Origin: Nymphaea colorata
Lineage: Eukaryota > Streptophyta > Magnoliopsida > Nymphaeales > Nymphaeaceae
DNA length: 64,000 bases
Reading direction: 5' to 3'
Assembly (NCBI RefSeq): GCF_008831285.2
Contig: NC_045144.1
Location: 21,529,716-21,593,715, forward strand
In this document: positions 48,601 through 60,369 of the stretch, piece by piece
How the letters are laid out: each line of letters opens with the position of its first letter
How positions within the stretch are numbered: the first letter of the stretch is position 1
The notes under the pieces: generated by a model
Seen by the model: the letters and a program-made list of their open reading frames with translations, nothing else
What the model was told of the DNA's origin: nothing
Databases searched by the model: none
Program-made: the position numbers and the translations under genes

Positions 48601-48970
48601 TTAAATCAACAGGCTTGTTTGTATTATTGGGTGATTCTATTAGACAAGAGTCATCATTCATTCGATCATATATATATATATATATAGTGTGGGTTTTAGA
48701 TGAAACAAAGGCAATAGAAGTAATAAAGATAAAACATATTTTATTCCATTGCACAAGTACACACATACGACAGACAAAAACAGTGGTTCTGGTTCTTGCA
48801 AAAACACTGGTTATGGTTTTTGCAAACAACAAGAACTAGGAAATGCAGACCCTGCATGCATGCAGGCTGTCTTAGCAGACAATAAGCATGCTCGCTTTAT
48901 TATTTAGATGCACCAAAAGTTACTGCTATCATCATTATGAAGACGATAACAGATCAGAAATGAGAAGCTT

Positions 48971-49481
48971 TCAGTTTGCAAGGGCTGCTGTCCTGCTAGG
49001 GACAGCGTGAGCATTCACGAACGCAGCATACTCCTTAACATCGCAGCAAACAAGATGGCCGCAGCATGTCTGACCTGATCGGCAGCATCCAGTACCGGAG
49101 CAGCAGTTCTCACCATATCCGCAGCAATAACCATTGTGGCAACTGACTCCACAAGAAATGTCGCCTGATGCATTCTTTTCGTCTGCATCCATAGCCATAA
49201 TGATCAGGAAAGCGTCAGCCAAGCAATTAATCACAAGCATGTCTAGGTGCACCAACCAGTGGCATGTTCATGTGCATGTACGTGTGTGTTGCATTAGTGA
49301 GTTAGAGAGACCTTCAGAGGCGGTTAGATCGGATCACCCAGCTGGTCACTACCCAAATATCAAACACCATTACTTTAACAACAACCACAAATTTGTTTTC
49401 GTCGGCGTCTCATCAGGCAACTCTATAAAGCAGTTGCCAGTTCGACGCCAATAACGTCTCTCACACACACACACACACACA

Positions 49482-49545
<64 letters not shown>

Positions 49546-49690
49546 TTTTTTGGTAAATGGGGTGGGAAATGTAGGAGGGAAGCTAAAGGAAGAGTATCAT
49601 ACTTTGTTTTTCAACCCTATCACTTGCCAAAGCTACAGAGAACAACAAGAGAAAGGCAAGAAAGACGACGGAGAAGGAAGCTGTCTTCAT
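48971..49690 (-). CDS. Cys-rich secreted peptide, copy 7 (two exons)
   Basis: Exon 1 (49603-49690, 88 nt) begins MKTASFSVVF and ends L-A-S-D-R-V-E-K-Q; the donor is GTATGATACT. The 420-nt intron contains CA/TA microsatellites and ends TGCAG at 49183. Exon 2 is 48971-49182, with an AAC junction codon. The 99-residue product has the complete framework: C-GVS-C-HNGY-CC-GYGEN-CC-SGTG-CC-RSGQT-CC-GHLV-CC, tail KEYAAFVNAHAVP, end SRTAALAN. Exon 1 is closest to copy 6, and exon 2 is closest to copies 3 and 4. A polyadenylation signal is at 48896-48901, 70 nt after the stop. All parts look intact. Confidence 0.85.
49459..49548. repeat. CA/TA microsatellite inside intron of copy 7
   Basis: (CA)n then (TA)n tracts, about 55-140 bp from the splice donor; copy 6 has a pure (TA)n tract at the equivalent position. 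Confidence 0.9.
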
Positions 49691-49750
49691 TGTGAATACC
49701 GGCTGCTGGAGGAAGACTCGATGGGTGTGGAATGACATCCTTGGATGATC

Positions 49751-49758
49751 AATTTATA
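49751..49758 (-). promoter_or_regulatory. TATA-like box of copy 7
   Basis: TATAAATT on the minus strand, 61 bp before the ATG. Confidence 0.65.
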
Positions 49759-51243
49759 GGGATGGCATGAAACTTCGAGTGTGGTTGAGTTAATCCATGC
49801 TTGATTAATAATCCATCCTTTCATACACTAATGCAATGCGCAGTGCATTGACTACTAGTCAAGCCGCCATGTTTTTGTTCAGTTTGTGGCTGTAATTCAA
49901 TCTCATTCTTGGATTAATTTTGAGCCTTTCATACGCTATCCCAATGCAAGGTGCGTTTAAATCTCTCTCTCTTGCTATACATTTTGATCGACCTTCAAAA
50001 TGCAAGATTATTAGATATCATATATTTATTTAAAACTTAATTTGATCTAAACCTGAATGTGATCCAATATTTATGTATATCAAAATCTTAATCCAAACTG
50101 ATGCCATTTTTTAAATTTGAACCTGGACAGATTTCTTAATTGGAAATTAGATTTTTTTCCATTTATGATTTTTTAAGAACGGATTAGCCATGCGTTGAAT
50201 CCAAATCTGAGATAATGACATCCCTTATATATATATATATATGTGTGTATATATATATAAAGCAATTAAATAAAAATATAATTCCCAATAGATTGTGTGC
50301 AACGATAATAGACATTGGATATGAGATATTAAAAACTAATTATGATCCAAATTTGAATCTGATCGAATAAACTTAAACCCCAATGTGATCATACGTCATT
50401 CCTCGAATTTGAATTCGTTTGGAGTTTCCTAAGTAAATATCAAAATTTTTTATCTCTGATTTATTTTGAAAAGTTTATGTCAGATACGCAGTACAACGCA
50501 TATGCAGTACAAGGCGATCGAGACCCGATGCATGAACATCCATGACACAAGCGCACCCTGCCCCATTGATGTCATGGATTCAAACTGCCTGTGACGCTGG
50601 ATTGGAGGCTGCGTCGAGGACGAGTGGACCATGTCCATGTACATAATTTGTGAGGTAGACGTCGGCTAAGTGAAGGACTGGCAGAACCCTTCCACAATTA
50701 TATCTGACGCTGCGTCTCCCTACTATACGAATAGCTGTAAGCTTGTTAGTAGTGTATAAACGACCACCAGCTCTGGTGTCCACTTATGTATGCCCCTTCT
50801 TTAACCTACACCCTTTAATGAGCGGGCGAGAAATGGCCCAAGCTTCGCCATTATTTTTCCGGTCTCTCCTCTCTCTCTCGATAGCGACCACACATCTCCC
50901 TTCAAATGGACAAGACCCTACCATCGTTGGCCTTCTTCATGGCGCTCTGTTTTCCCCTCTGGCGGCTCTGTCGCACACACTCTCTCTCTTTGTATATGCA
51001 CACATATGCCTATACACGTACACAAAAAAAATTGTATGGTAGTTCTAGTTATTTAGAGTACCACTCTTTTCATTTGCAAGAACTGTCTGATCCATTGTAA
51101 TGGAAAGTTGAAAGACAAACATTGAAAAAAAAATAATGGATATTTTCAATGTGTAATATTAGTTTAGACTTTTTTAATTTTTCTTTTTTCTATCAACCAT
51201 CCATGAAGATCATATCCTGCCTGAAAAATAATGCATAGACCAT
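49759..51243. other. Spacer with block V copy, no gene seen
   Basis: 49759-50290 is AT-rich, partly like 44284-45060. 50300-50960 matches block V. 51170-51243 ends in AATGCATAGACCAT, the left flank of the copia insertion. Confidence 0.6.
51239..51243. other. Target site duplication ACCAT, left
   Basis: The 5 bp directly left of the LTR equal the 5 bp at 56838-56842 directly right of the other LTR. Confidence 0.9.
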
Positions 51244-51583
51244 TGATGAAAACTTTGTGATTGTTACACCACATTCATAATCAATCACAGCACACAGAAA
51301 AAAACGTGGTTCGGCATGTTAGCCTACATCCACGAGAGAAGAGAGGAGCTCTTGTTTATTCAGAACTTGAAACAATCGAAGATACAAGGGAGATATTTAT
51401 AACAGCAATTTACAATCGGCTAAAGATGAGAGGGAGAGAAACGTTAGGGATAAGCCAGAAAAGCTTGAAAGAGATATCTCCAAAAATCTCTGTCCAGGAT
51501 CGACGCAATCTCCTCATCTCTTTCCAAGAATGTCGTAATTGATTTACGTGATCTTCTCTTCTCCTTGATAAGAAGATCCAACA
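51244..51583 (-). repeat. 3' LTR of copia element
   Basis: 340 bp, begins TGATGAAAAC and ends GATCCAACA on the plus strand. It contains TATTTATA at 51394-51401 (the LTR TATA box on minus) and ACGTGGTTCGGCATG near the plus-strand start. Confidence 0.95.
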
Positions 51584-51596
51584 ATCTCCCCTTCAA
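51584..51596 (-). other. Polypurine tract of copia element
   Basis: On the minus strand TTGAAGGGGAGAT abuts the 3' LTR. The pol stop codon TGA (51593-51595) overlaps it. Confidence 0.85.
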
Positions 51597-54500
51597 GTTG
51601 GTGCGCAGATATCAATCTGCCCCAACTTGTTAACAATATATCTATGTCGTTCCTTCCCAAGAGACTTAGTAAAAATATCTGCCAATTGGTATTCGCTCTT
51701 CACATGTGGCGTCTGAATTGTTCCATCTTGAATTTTTTCTCTAATGAAGTGACAATCAACTTCAATATGCATTGTGCGTTCATGATAGACAGGATTTGCT
51801 CCAATGTATATAGCTGCCATATTATCGCACATAAGTTTCATTGGCTCTTTTACTTCAATATTCATGTCTTTTAGAATAGCTTTCATCCATAGCAATTCAC
51901 AAGTACATGCCGCCATAGCTCTATACTCTGCTTCGGCACTTGATCGGGCTACAACAGATTGTTTTTTGCTCTTCCATGTAACTAAGTTGCCACCAACAAA
52001 TGTGCAAAATCTAGAAGTAGACCTTCTATCATTTGGGTCGCCAGCCCAATCGGCATCAGAGTAGCCTACCACATCAATAGGCTGATCACGTTTCATCAGA
52101 ATACCCTTTCTTGGGGAGCCCTTTAAGTATTTTAGTATTCTATTTGCAGCATCAACATGTGTAGATCTTGGCTTATGCATATACTGGCTCATAGTACTAA
52201 CAGCATGAGTAATGTCTGGCCTGGTTACTGTCAAATATATAAGTTTGCCAACAAGTTTCTGAAAGCTTTGGATGTTCTTTACTTCTGTTCCTTCGTCCTT
52301 TCTTAACTTGCAATTTTGTTCAAGAGGTGTGTCCGCAGTTCTGACACCCAAGTGCTTTGTCTCTTTTAGAAGATCTAAAGTGTACTTTCTTTGACATAGA
52401 AACACACCCTTGTCTGAATGAGCAACTTCTATCCCCAAGAAGTACCTCAACTTTCCAAGATCCTTGATCTCAAATTGTTTGTTGAGATATTTTTTTACAT
52501 GAATCATAAACTCCTCATTATCACATGTCATAATGATGTCATCTACATACATAAGTAGAATAGTTATTTTTGAATCTCGAATACATGTAAACATAGTATA
52601 ATCCGCAACACTTCTCTTAAAACCAATACTAACAAGAGCATCACTTAGTCGAGAAAACCATGCTCTTGGAGATTGTTTTAGACCATAAAGTGCTTTTTTC
52701 AATTTGCATACATACCCTTTTTCATTGGATATTCCCTGCGGTGCTTCCATGTAGACATCTTCATCAAGTTTTCCATGTAAAAAAGCATTCTTAACATCTA
52801 GTTGAGTTAGGTTCCATCTTTTGTTTGAAGCCACAGATATAAGAGTTATAACTGTGTTCATCTTAGCAACAGGAGCAAACATTTCATTGTAATCAATCCC
52901 TTCAGTTTGAGTAAAACCTTTTGCAACCAAACGAGCCTTATACCGTTCTATGGTGCTATCACTGTGATATTTTATTTTATAAACCTACTTGCATCCCACA
53001 GTTTTCTTCTCCTTCGGCAGAGGAACCAAATCCCTAGTCTGATTTTTATCTAATGCTGAAAGTTCTTCCATCATGGCTTGTTTCCATTGTAGATGTTTGT
53101 TAGCCTCTTCATAGGTTTTGGGTTCTTGGTGAGTATAAGTGTTTAAGATATAGCATCGATAAGGTTTAGACATGGTCTCGAATGTCAGGTACTTATCTAT
53201 AGAATGATCATGGTTGGTTGATAGGTATGTATAAAAATCACTAAGTCTAGATGGAGGTCTAGTAGGACGAGTGGAACGGCGAAGAAGTTGATTTTCTTGG
53301 TTAGGTTCACTAGTTTGGATAGGTTCAAGGATAGAATTGGTGGGTGAAGGCTGGTTTTCCATAATAGATTTGGAAGTCGAGGTAAAAACATCCACTAAGA
53401 GAAGAACAATGTTATCATTGTATGCCATGATTCCATCTCCATGGGCGTGTGCCTCCCCCTGATTTGCTTTCTCATAGAATGACTCATGTTCAAAGAATTT
53501 GACATCTCTGGTCACAAACAATTTTTTCAAAACTGGCTCATAACATTTGTAGCCCTTTTTCTTGCTGAAATACCAAAAAAAAATACACTTCATTGCTCGT
53601 TTCTCAAGTTTATTTCGAAATTTTTCCTGAATATGAACGAAGCATTTACACCCAAACACTTTAAGATGTCGTATATAAATAGGCCTCTGCAGTAGGAGTT
53701 CCAAAGGAATTTGATTTTCAACACTTGAGTTTGGTATTCGATTGGCAAGATAACATGCTGTACCAATAGCATCAGACCAAAAATTTTGGGGAACATGCAT
53801 ATGCATCATGATAGATCTAGCAATATTTAGTAGCTGACGATTTTTTCTCTCTGCAACTCCATTTTGTTGTGGAGTGCCTGCACACGTGTATTGAGGTTGT
53901 ATACCATTTTTCCTCATGAAATTGCGAAAGGAATCATTCACATATTCCCCCCCATTGTCAGACCTAAGATTTTTAATTTTGGTCCCATACTGAGTCAATA
54001 CCATATAATAGAACTCTTCAAAAACAGCAAGCACTTCACTCTTATTTCTAAGAAAGAAAATCCATAACATACGGGTTTTATCATCAATAAATGACACATA
54101 GTACCTGTAACCATTATACGATTCCATAGGAGCAGGTCCCCATACGTCTGAGTGAACCAACTCGAATATCTTGGTGGAACTTTCAGTGGAGGTATGAAAT
54201 GGTAGCCTGGTAGACTTAGAGAATTCACATGCGTCACAAGAATGTTCTTCTAGAGTGAGATGAGGGACCAAGGTCTTCAAGCTTTGATTAGCAATATGAC
54301 CAAGTCTAGCGTGCCATGTGAGGTACTCTTTATTCTTCATGCTTGTACAAGTAAAAAAACTCACTCCAAAGTTCTCCATCACATATAGACCATCTTGCTC
54401 TCGACCCCTACCAATCACTTTCTTCGTTTGGAAGTCCTGAAAAATCACATCCTTTGGAGAGAAAATTGCCACACAGTTATAATCATTAGTGATTTTGCTA

Positions 54501-55930
54501 ACATACATTAAATTGGTAGAGATTCTTGGCACATAGAGAACACTAGATGTCTTATGATTTGTAAAAAAATTGGTTTTTCCAATCCCAGCCTGAAAAATCA
54601 CATCCTTTGGAGAGAAAATAGCCACACAGTTATAATCATTAGTGATTTTGCTAACAGACATTAAATTGGTAGAGATTCTTGGCACATAGAGAACACTAGA
54701 TGTCTTATGATTTGTAAAAAAATTGGTTTTTCCAATCCCAGTGACAGCTATAGTGGTACCATCAGCAGTAAACACTGGTTTTTTATTTCCTCTATCAAGA
54801 TCGACTAACTTAAGAGGATCATTGGTCATATGATCAGTTGCCCCAGAATCGATAACCCATAAAGGAGACTTTGCTTGAGTAAATAAAGCATGGTTATTAC
54901 CTTCAGTAGATGATCCAACTGGTTGACTTGAGACGAGGTTGGTTTTGGAGAAATGCTGAAAAAAATTTTCTAAGTCATCCTTGGTAACAAAGTGTGCAAG
55001 ATCTGCCTGATTTGAAGAGATTGTTTTCTCCTTTGTGGGCTTGCCGACAAGTTCCCAACACTTCTCATGAGCATGACCAACTTTCTTGCAATACGAACAC
55101 CGCAACTTGCTGCGATTTCTAGTATTTGTATTTGTCTGGTTTCTATGCTCCACCTTATAAGTGGGTTTTTCAGGTCGAGTGAAGTATGCCATTCCTTCAT
55201 GTTTACCTTCGTTAGCAAGACACACCATTCGTTCTTGAGTCCCTTCATTAATCTCATCTTTGGACGTGACATTCATAACTTTCCTGCGTGCGTCCTCCCT
55301 CTGGATCGCTTGACATACTTCATTAAACTTCAGCAGTGGCTTAGTCATGAGAATCTGACTTCTAAGGCTTTCATAGTCAGTTCCGAGTCCTGCGAGTACT
55401 TTAAACACTTTATCTTCCTCAAATCTCTGCTTGTAAACCTCCGGATCAGAAGCGGCTGGTCGATATTGTAGTAGTTCATCATAGAGACAACGCAATTGAT
55501 TTAAGTACAGATGAGTTTGTTTTCCTTCTTTCTGCAGATTCACAATTTCAAGTTGTATTTGATACACCCGAGCTAAATTGTTCTACTGGCCATACATTTC
55601 TTTCAAAGTATCCCATACGCTTTTGGCTGTTTCCTGATATAGAAACAGATTTGCAATTGATGGTTCCATGGAATTCATCATCCATGACATAACCATGTCA
55701 TTCTCCGATTGCCATTCATCAAATTTGGGATCAGATGGAAGAGGAGCCATGATTTTTCCATTAATATAGCCGATCTTTGAACGTCCGCTCAAGAATAAAC
55801 GAACTGCTTTTGCCCAACTCAGATAATTTGTTTCATTCAAGAAAACAATAGTAATCTTTATCGTACCTTGGTCATGGTTCCCACTCTTAAAGCTGTTTGG
55901 CGAATCTCCAATAGAGTGAGTTGTCGCCAT
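51593..55930 (-). pseudogene. Copia gag-pol polyprotein with two amber stops
   Basis: The start ATG is at 55928-55930 in an ACCATGG context. Residues 1-115 are gag N-terminus (NYLSWAKAVRLFL), then a TAG at 55583. The frame continues (55567-52985) with the rest of gag, a zinc knuckle C-x2-C-x4-H-x4-C near 55061-55099, protease D-S-G near 54850, the H-x4-H...C-x2-C integrase N-domain, the integrase core D-x62-D-x35-E, and the start of reverse transcriptase, ending at a TAG (52985) where the family has Trp in the motif before V-Y-K-I-K. The third part (52930-51593, 445 codons) has reverse transcriptase with Y-V-D-D and RNase H with S-D-A-D-W-A-G and L-A-D-I-F-T-K. All three parts are in one frame, so only the two stops break it. 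Confidence 0.9.
54436..54741 (-). repeat. 153-bp in-frame tandem duplication in gag-pol
   Basis: 54436-54588 and 54589-54741 are direct repeats exactly 153 bp apart, each encoding 51 residues starting GIGKTNFFTN and ending KDVIFQ. They lie between protease and the integrase zinc domain. The only protein difference noted inside the repeat is Ser versus Tyr in NLM(S/Y)VSK. Confidence 0.95.
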
Positions 55931-56485
55931 GGTAGGAAAAACAATTTGAGAAGAAATATAATGCGTACGATGTGATTCAAGTCTGAACTATCGCTGGCTG
56001 CCACAAAATCAGATTTTTAATCTGAAGATTGCCTATACGACGCCTTTCACTGAGGAATTGACTAGTCGATCTGGCGAGCGTCGTGAGGAGTAGGAAGGTC
56101 GTCAAGATCCTTCTAATCACCAGGAAAGGAAACTAGAAGGTTCTGTCCCTGTGAACAGAGTCACAGGACAGCCTCCTGAAGACCAGCAGAACTTGGATAA
56201 TCAGACGCTCCTTACAGATAGCTTCTCAACTTCGTGAACAGACGTTGCGCAATAATTCCCACTTTGAACAACGCTGCAGTGGCAGACTCGCGCCGGATCT
56301 TCCCCTGTTTTTCTGGCAGCAACACAGTCGTCCTCAATTTTTGCACGATTATGCTTGGATTCAACTCCAATTGCTCAGATGAGCATTACAGGGATGGGTG
56401 ATTCCGATAAGATCACGTTCGGTCACCGGAAAGAACTCAGGTGGCCAGAATTGCAGGAAATCACCGGAATCCCCTTTTCAGATGA
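55931..56485 (-). other. Copia 5' untranslated leader
   Basis: 555 bp between the primer binding site and the gag ATG, noncoding on both strands as far as seen; expected place for the packaging signal, which cannot be identified by eye. Confidence 0.7.
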
Positions 56486-56497
56486 GCTCTGATACCA
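56486..56497 (-). other. Primer binding site for initiator Met-tRNA
   Basis: On the minus strand TGGTATCAGAGC follows the 5' LTR directly; it is the standard complement of the 3' end of plant initiator tRNA-Met. Confidence 0.95.
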
Positions 56498-56837
56498 TGA
56501 TGAAAACTTTGTGATTGTTACACCACATTCATAATCAATCACAGCACACAGAAAAATATGTGGTTCGGCATGTTAGCCTACATCCACGAGAGAAGAGAGG
56601 AGCTCTTGTTTATTCAGAACTTGAAACAATCGAAGATACAAGGGAGATATTTATAACAGCAATTTACAATCGGCTAAAGATGAGAGGGAGAGAAACGTTA
56701 GGGATAAGCCAGAAAAGCTTGAAAGAGATATCTCCAAAAATCTCTGTCCAGGATCGACGCAATCTCCTCATCTCTTTCCAAGAATGTCGTAATTGATTTA
56801 CGTGATCTCCTCTTCTCCTTGATAGGAAGATCCAACA
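56498..56837 (-). repeat. 5' LTR of copia element
   Basis: 340 bp, four differences from the 3' LTR by eye. The minus-strand TATA box TATAAATA is at 56648-56655. Confidence 0.95.
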
Positions 56838-56842
56838 ACCAT
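56838..56842. other. Target site duplication ACCAT, right
   Basis: Matches 51239-51243; the sequence continues into block U as in the uninterrupted copy at 42810. Confidence 0.9.
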
Positions 56843-57180
56843 GATCTCTTTTAGCATTCTAACATGGAAAATATCACGAGAACCTTATATACAGTTAAGT
56901 TGTTTCTTCAGTTATGTCAATTGTCAAAGGTGTGAGCATCTATGTTGTTGTTGCGAGCAAGATGCTCACGCTCTGTTGTCACTGCTTGTTAGTTAGTGAA
57001 GGCTCACCCTCTCTTCTATGTTAACACCAAATATTGTGCGCAAACATATACCGCAAGCTGTAAAAGATAAAGAATCGATGTTCAACTTTCTTCATATATT
57101 CAAATAAACCTGACCCTGCAATAAGGAGACAATAAAGGTGAAAAAGAGTTCGGCGGAGATACAACTTTGTTTTCTTGAAA
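56838..57180. repeat. Noncoding duplicated block U, copy 4
   Basis: It continues the plus-oriented block U interrupted by the copia element (ATGATCTCTTTTAGCATTCT, then GAGCAAGATGCTCACGCTCTG). Confidence 0.75.
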
Positions 57181-58889
57181 TTATATTTAATAAGAGACCT
57201 AAATCGGACGAATAGTCAACTCAGATGGTGGCTGCCGATCCCAGCCCGACTCAGGATTGCCAATTATGGATTCAAACTCAACAATTGAAATAAAATTTTA
57301 AATTTAAATAAATATCTAATTGGGGTTTTAGATTCACATTGGCTTTAAATAAATATTTTAAAACATTTATGTGTGTTGGCAGCACATTGATGGTATGAGA
57401 AAGGCAAAGCCCCTTTCCCCTCTTTCCTGCCCCTCTTTAGGGTTCAACGTGGTTTTATGGTACACTTTTCAACCAATTCTTCACGTGGTTTTATGGTACA
57501 TTTTTCAACCAAATCTTCACGCATGGCATCATCTGCAGTTCAAAATAATATTACTTACAGGAATCAAATTGAGCATGGGTCGTCTATGAATCAAACAAAT
57601 GATGTTATGCCTCTTGAAGCATGTTCGCAACTCATTGATACTATGGTAACTATATAGAGTAATGAATACTTTTACAATATGCATTCCTAACAAAGACCAG
57701 AAAATCTTAGCAAAAAAAATAAAAGAAATTAATCTCAAAAAATACACATGGTGATGTGATATTGTCTCTGTTTATTTGAAACCTTATGTGCATGCACACC
57801 CTGGTTCCAGAAAAGTTGTGCAGTTAGGTACCACCATACTTAATAACCAAAACTCTCGTGGTTAATTTAAACAAAACTTTTTAAAAGCACAAAAAAAGGT
57901 AACAAGAAATAAAAGATTAAGAAAACATATTTTTAAAATGACCCAACTCCTATGTGAGTGGTTATGTCCAGTATTTCAAATTTTCACTCTCCTTAAAAGC
58001 TGTCATATCTACAACATCTTAAACGTATCTTCGCGTGGTCTGTATTTCCCTGAGAATAATATCCCAACTGAATTGTCGCATCTACGGTATCCTAAAATAT
58101 TATCATCTCATGACATTTTAATAAAAACAATCGTGTTTTAAAATCTCACATTTTCAAAATTGAAGGTGCACTAGCCATTTTTCAAATCCAGCTTTGTGCA
58201 TAAGGTCGAAATTTTTGAAAAGAAAAGCATCAAGAATAAGAGGGGGGGGTGGGGGGGGGGGGGTGTGGATTTCAGAAGTGTAAAAGAAAATCAACAGCTT
58301 CTTTGTTAGTTTTCAAAGTTTGGAAGTTATGTGTTATTAATACATTAGTTAGGTAGGTGCTGTCATTGTAAATTTTTCGTCGTTGATTTTACTTTTAAAG
58401 AACTTCCTCTTCCACAAGAAATTTTACTTCACTACCAGTAACAGCTAGTTGGGGTTAATTTCCATAAATGCACGTAATTCTTTTCTTATGCATGCCGCTT
58501 GAATAAGTCAAGATCTAGCGGTAATCAATTCATTGCAGAGAGTCCATCAATGAGCGCTTATCTCTTGCCGTATATAGCACTCTTGCCGTTCACAAATTTA
58601 TTTTTAAAAAAATTGGACGGAAAATAAGAAAATATGACCCAAATGTATGAAATGCCGTTACTTGTTCAATTGTTAGTTAAGCTATTAAAATATACACAGG
58701 GGTGGAGCCAGTGGGGGCCTTGGCACACCTCAAAATTAAAAAAAAAAAAAAAAATCTTGTACATGTAATTTTTAAACAATTTCACATAGCCTATATAAAA
58801 ATTTTGAAAAATTATATTTTGAACTCTGTTAGGATATACTTCGGTCCTCCAAAGACCGCCTGAAATAACCGCCTGAAATAAGAGTATAT
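57181..58889. other. Spacer with poly-G tract, no gene seen
   Basis: A 26-bp phrase with GTGGTTTTATGGTACA is repeated at 57447 and 57484. A G-run (G8-T-G13) is at 58242-58263. 58698-58860 starts GGGGTGGAGCCAGTGGGGG and resembles a degraded transposon end. No recognisable gene. Confidence 0.55.
58242..58263 (+). repeat. Poly-G tract, potential G-quadruplex
   Basis: Twenty-one G in 22 positions within AT-rich DNA; the sequence is able in principle to form an intrastrand G-quadruplex, but it could include assembly error. Confidence 0.8.
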
Positions 58890-59760
58890 TATATCAAAGG
58901 TGTGAGTATCTCTGTTGTTGTTGTTGTTGTGCAAGAAAGCAAGTGCACTAACATTATACCGCTAGCTGTAAAAGATAAAGATTCGAAGATTTTTATTTGT
59001 ACAGGTGAAACAATACCCAAGATGACAACTTTCATGTCAAATCAACGTCTTTTCATATGTGCAGGCGAAAAAGATTTTGGCGGACATGCATATTTTTTCC
59101 GTTAAAATTATATTCAAGGTGAAAAGTTGGACTTATTGTATGTACTGCTTTTTATCATATTCAAATAGCCTTCCAAGTAAGTGTCTCATTAAAGGGTGCA
59201 GGTTAAAGAAGGGACATATACAAGTGGACAGTAGAGCTTCAGCGGTGGTGGTCGCTATCTTCTCTGATGCAGGCATGTCCACCGATGGAGGGTGGTGTTG
59301 GATCGTTCTTAGTTGTCTAGTCCATCATGCAAGCTTCATCTACGTAATGGAGCCGACATATTCTACCTCACAAATGAGATGATGCACATGGTCCACTGTA
59401 ACATGATCGTTAATGGGGTGGGGTTGTTCATGTATCCGGTCTCCCATTGGACTGCATTAGAGATTATTTTTCCAATTTAGATCACATATCCTACCGAAAC
59501 ATTTCAAAAGAAATCAGACATGGAAAAAAAAAGTTTAATATCGAATTCAAATTTAAGGAATAACATCAAATTCAGATTTAAGTTTATCTGATCACATTCA
59601 GATCCAATTTAATTTTAAATATCTTACATCTATCCAATGTCCATGTATTTTGAAAATTGTATTTACGCTTTAAATTTGGTTTGTAAGTCATAATTCGGAT
59701 TCATATGTGAATCTAACAGCCTGATTCAGATTCAGTTATTAGTGTGAATTGCCAGCACAG
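58890..59760. repeat. Blocks U (plus) and V (inverted) at the array's right end
   Basis: 58890-59140 matches U in the usual orientation. 59160-59760 matches block V in reverse orientation (for example CATATGTGAATCTAACAGCC and ATTTGGTTTGTAAGTCA). This marks an orientation switch in the array near 59150. Confidence 0.7.
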
Positions 59761-59869
59761 CACCCCCTTAGAGTTCATTTGACATCAAGGACATGTTGTG
59801 AATGTCCTGGAATATGCCATAAAGATCGGGGTAGATTCATGGGATACTAATCCTGCTGCCAAACTGCCC

Positions 59870-60140
59870 TTCAAGTGAATATGAGTACTCCACTTTATCT
59901 CCTACTTTCAGCTAACAATTTTGTTTTCAACCTTACCCAATTTACTTTGTCTTAGATGACAATTTTTTGAACATTTTCTGGAACAACGAATGGCGATTGA
60001 ATTTTGATTAATTTAAGAATTTTAAATTTTAAAAAATTGATTTTGATGACCGTACAAAAATATTTAGGTGCTTATCTACCAATATGCTGAGGTTGGGCAC
60101 GTTTGATTGCTAGGATTGTGGTCCCCAGTGTACAATCCCG
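59870..60140. repeat. Direct repeat of about 270 bp, first copy
   Basis: Repeated at 62360-62635. Shared words: CTTTCAGCT(A/T)ACAATTTTG, AAAAATATTTAGGTGCTTAT and GGGCACGTTTGATTGCTAGG. Confidence 0.8.
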
Positions 60141-60369
60141 AAGGTAAACTTTGGATTTAAAATCAAAACAAGAGAAATCAGTTGGGACTTTCTATTTCCC
60201 CCAGTTTCAAGGCTAAACACTGAATGTTTTTGGAATATAAGGCCCAAAACTTCAGCGCGCGGCCAGCATGTGTTTGACTACCCTTAATTAATGTTTACAT
60301 AATGTAAAACTTATTGGGGCCTAACTTTCATTGGTATGTGACTATAATACCAAGGTAATTAATCGTACT

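Larger units (their letters stand above)
51244..56837 (-). mobile_element. Nearly complete Ty1/copia LTR retrotransposon
   Basis: The 5594-bp element lies on the minus strand with two 340-bp LTRs (TG...CA), a primer binding site matching initiator Met-tRNA, a polypurine tract, gag-pol in copia order (gag, protease, integrase, reverse transcriptase, RNase H) and a 5-bp target duplication ACCAT. By eye the LTRs differ at four positions, so insertion was recent. The paralogous empty site at 42796-42815 confirms the borders. Two nonsense codons and an internal duplication in gag-pol make it non-autonomous as it stands. Confidence 0.95.

Noticed and set aside
51261-51542. 93-codon plus-strand frame, repeated at 56515-56796
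   Set aside because: It is antisense within the copia LTRs and is repeated only because the LTRs are.
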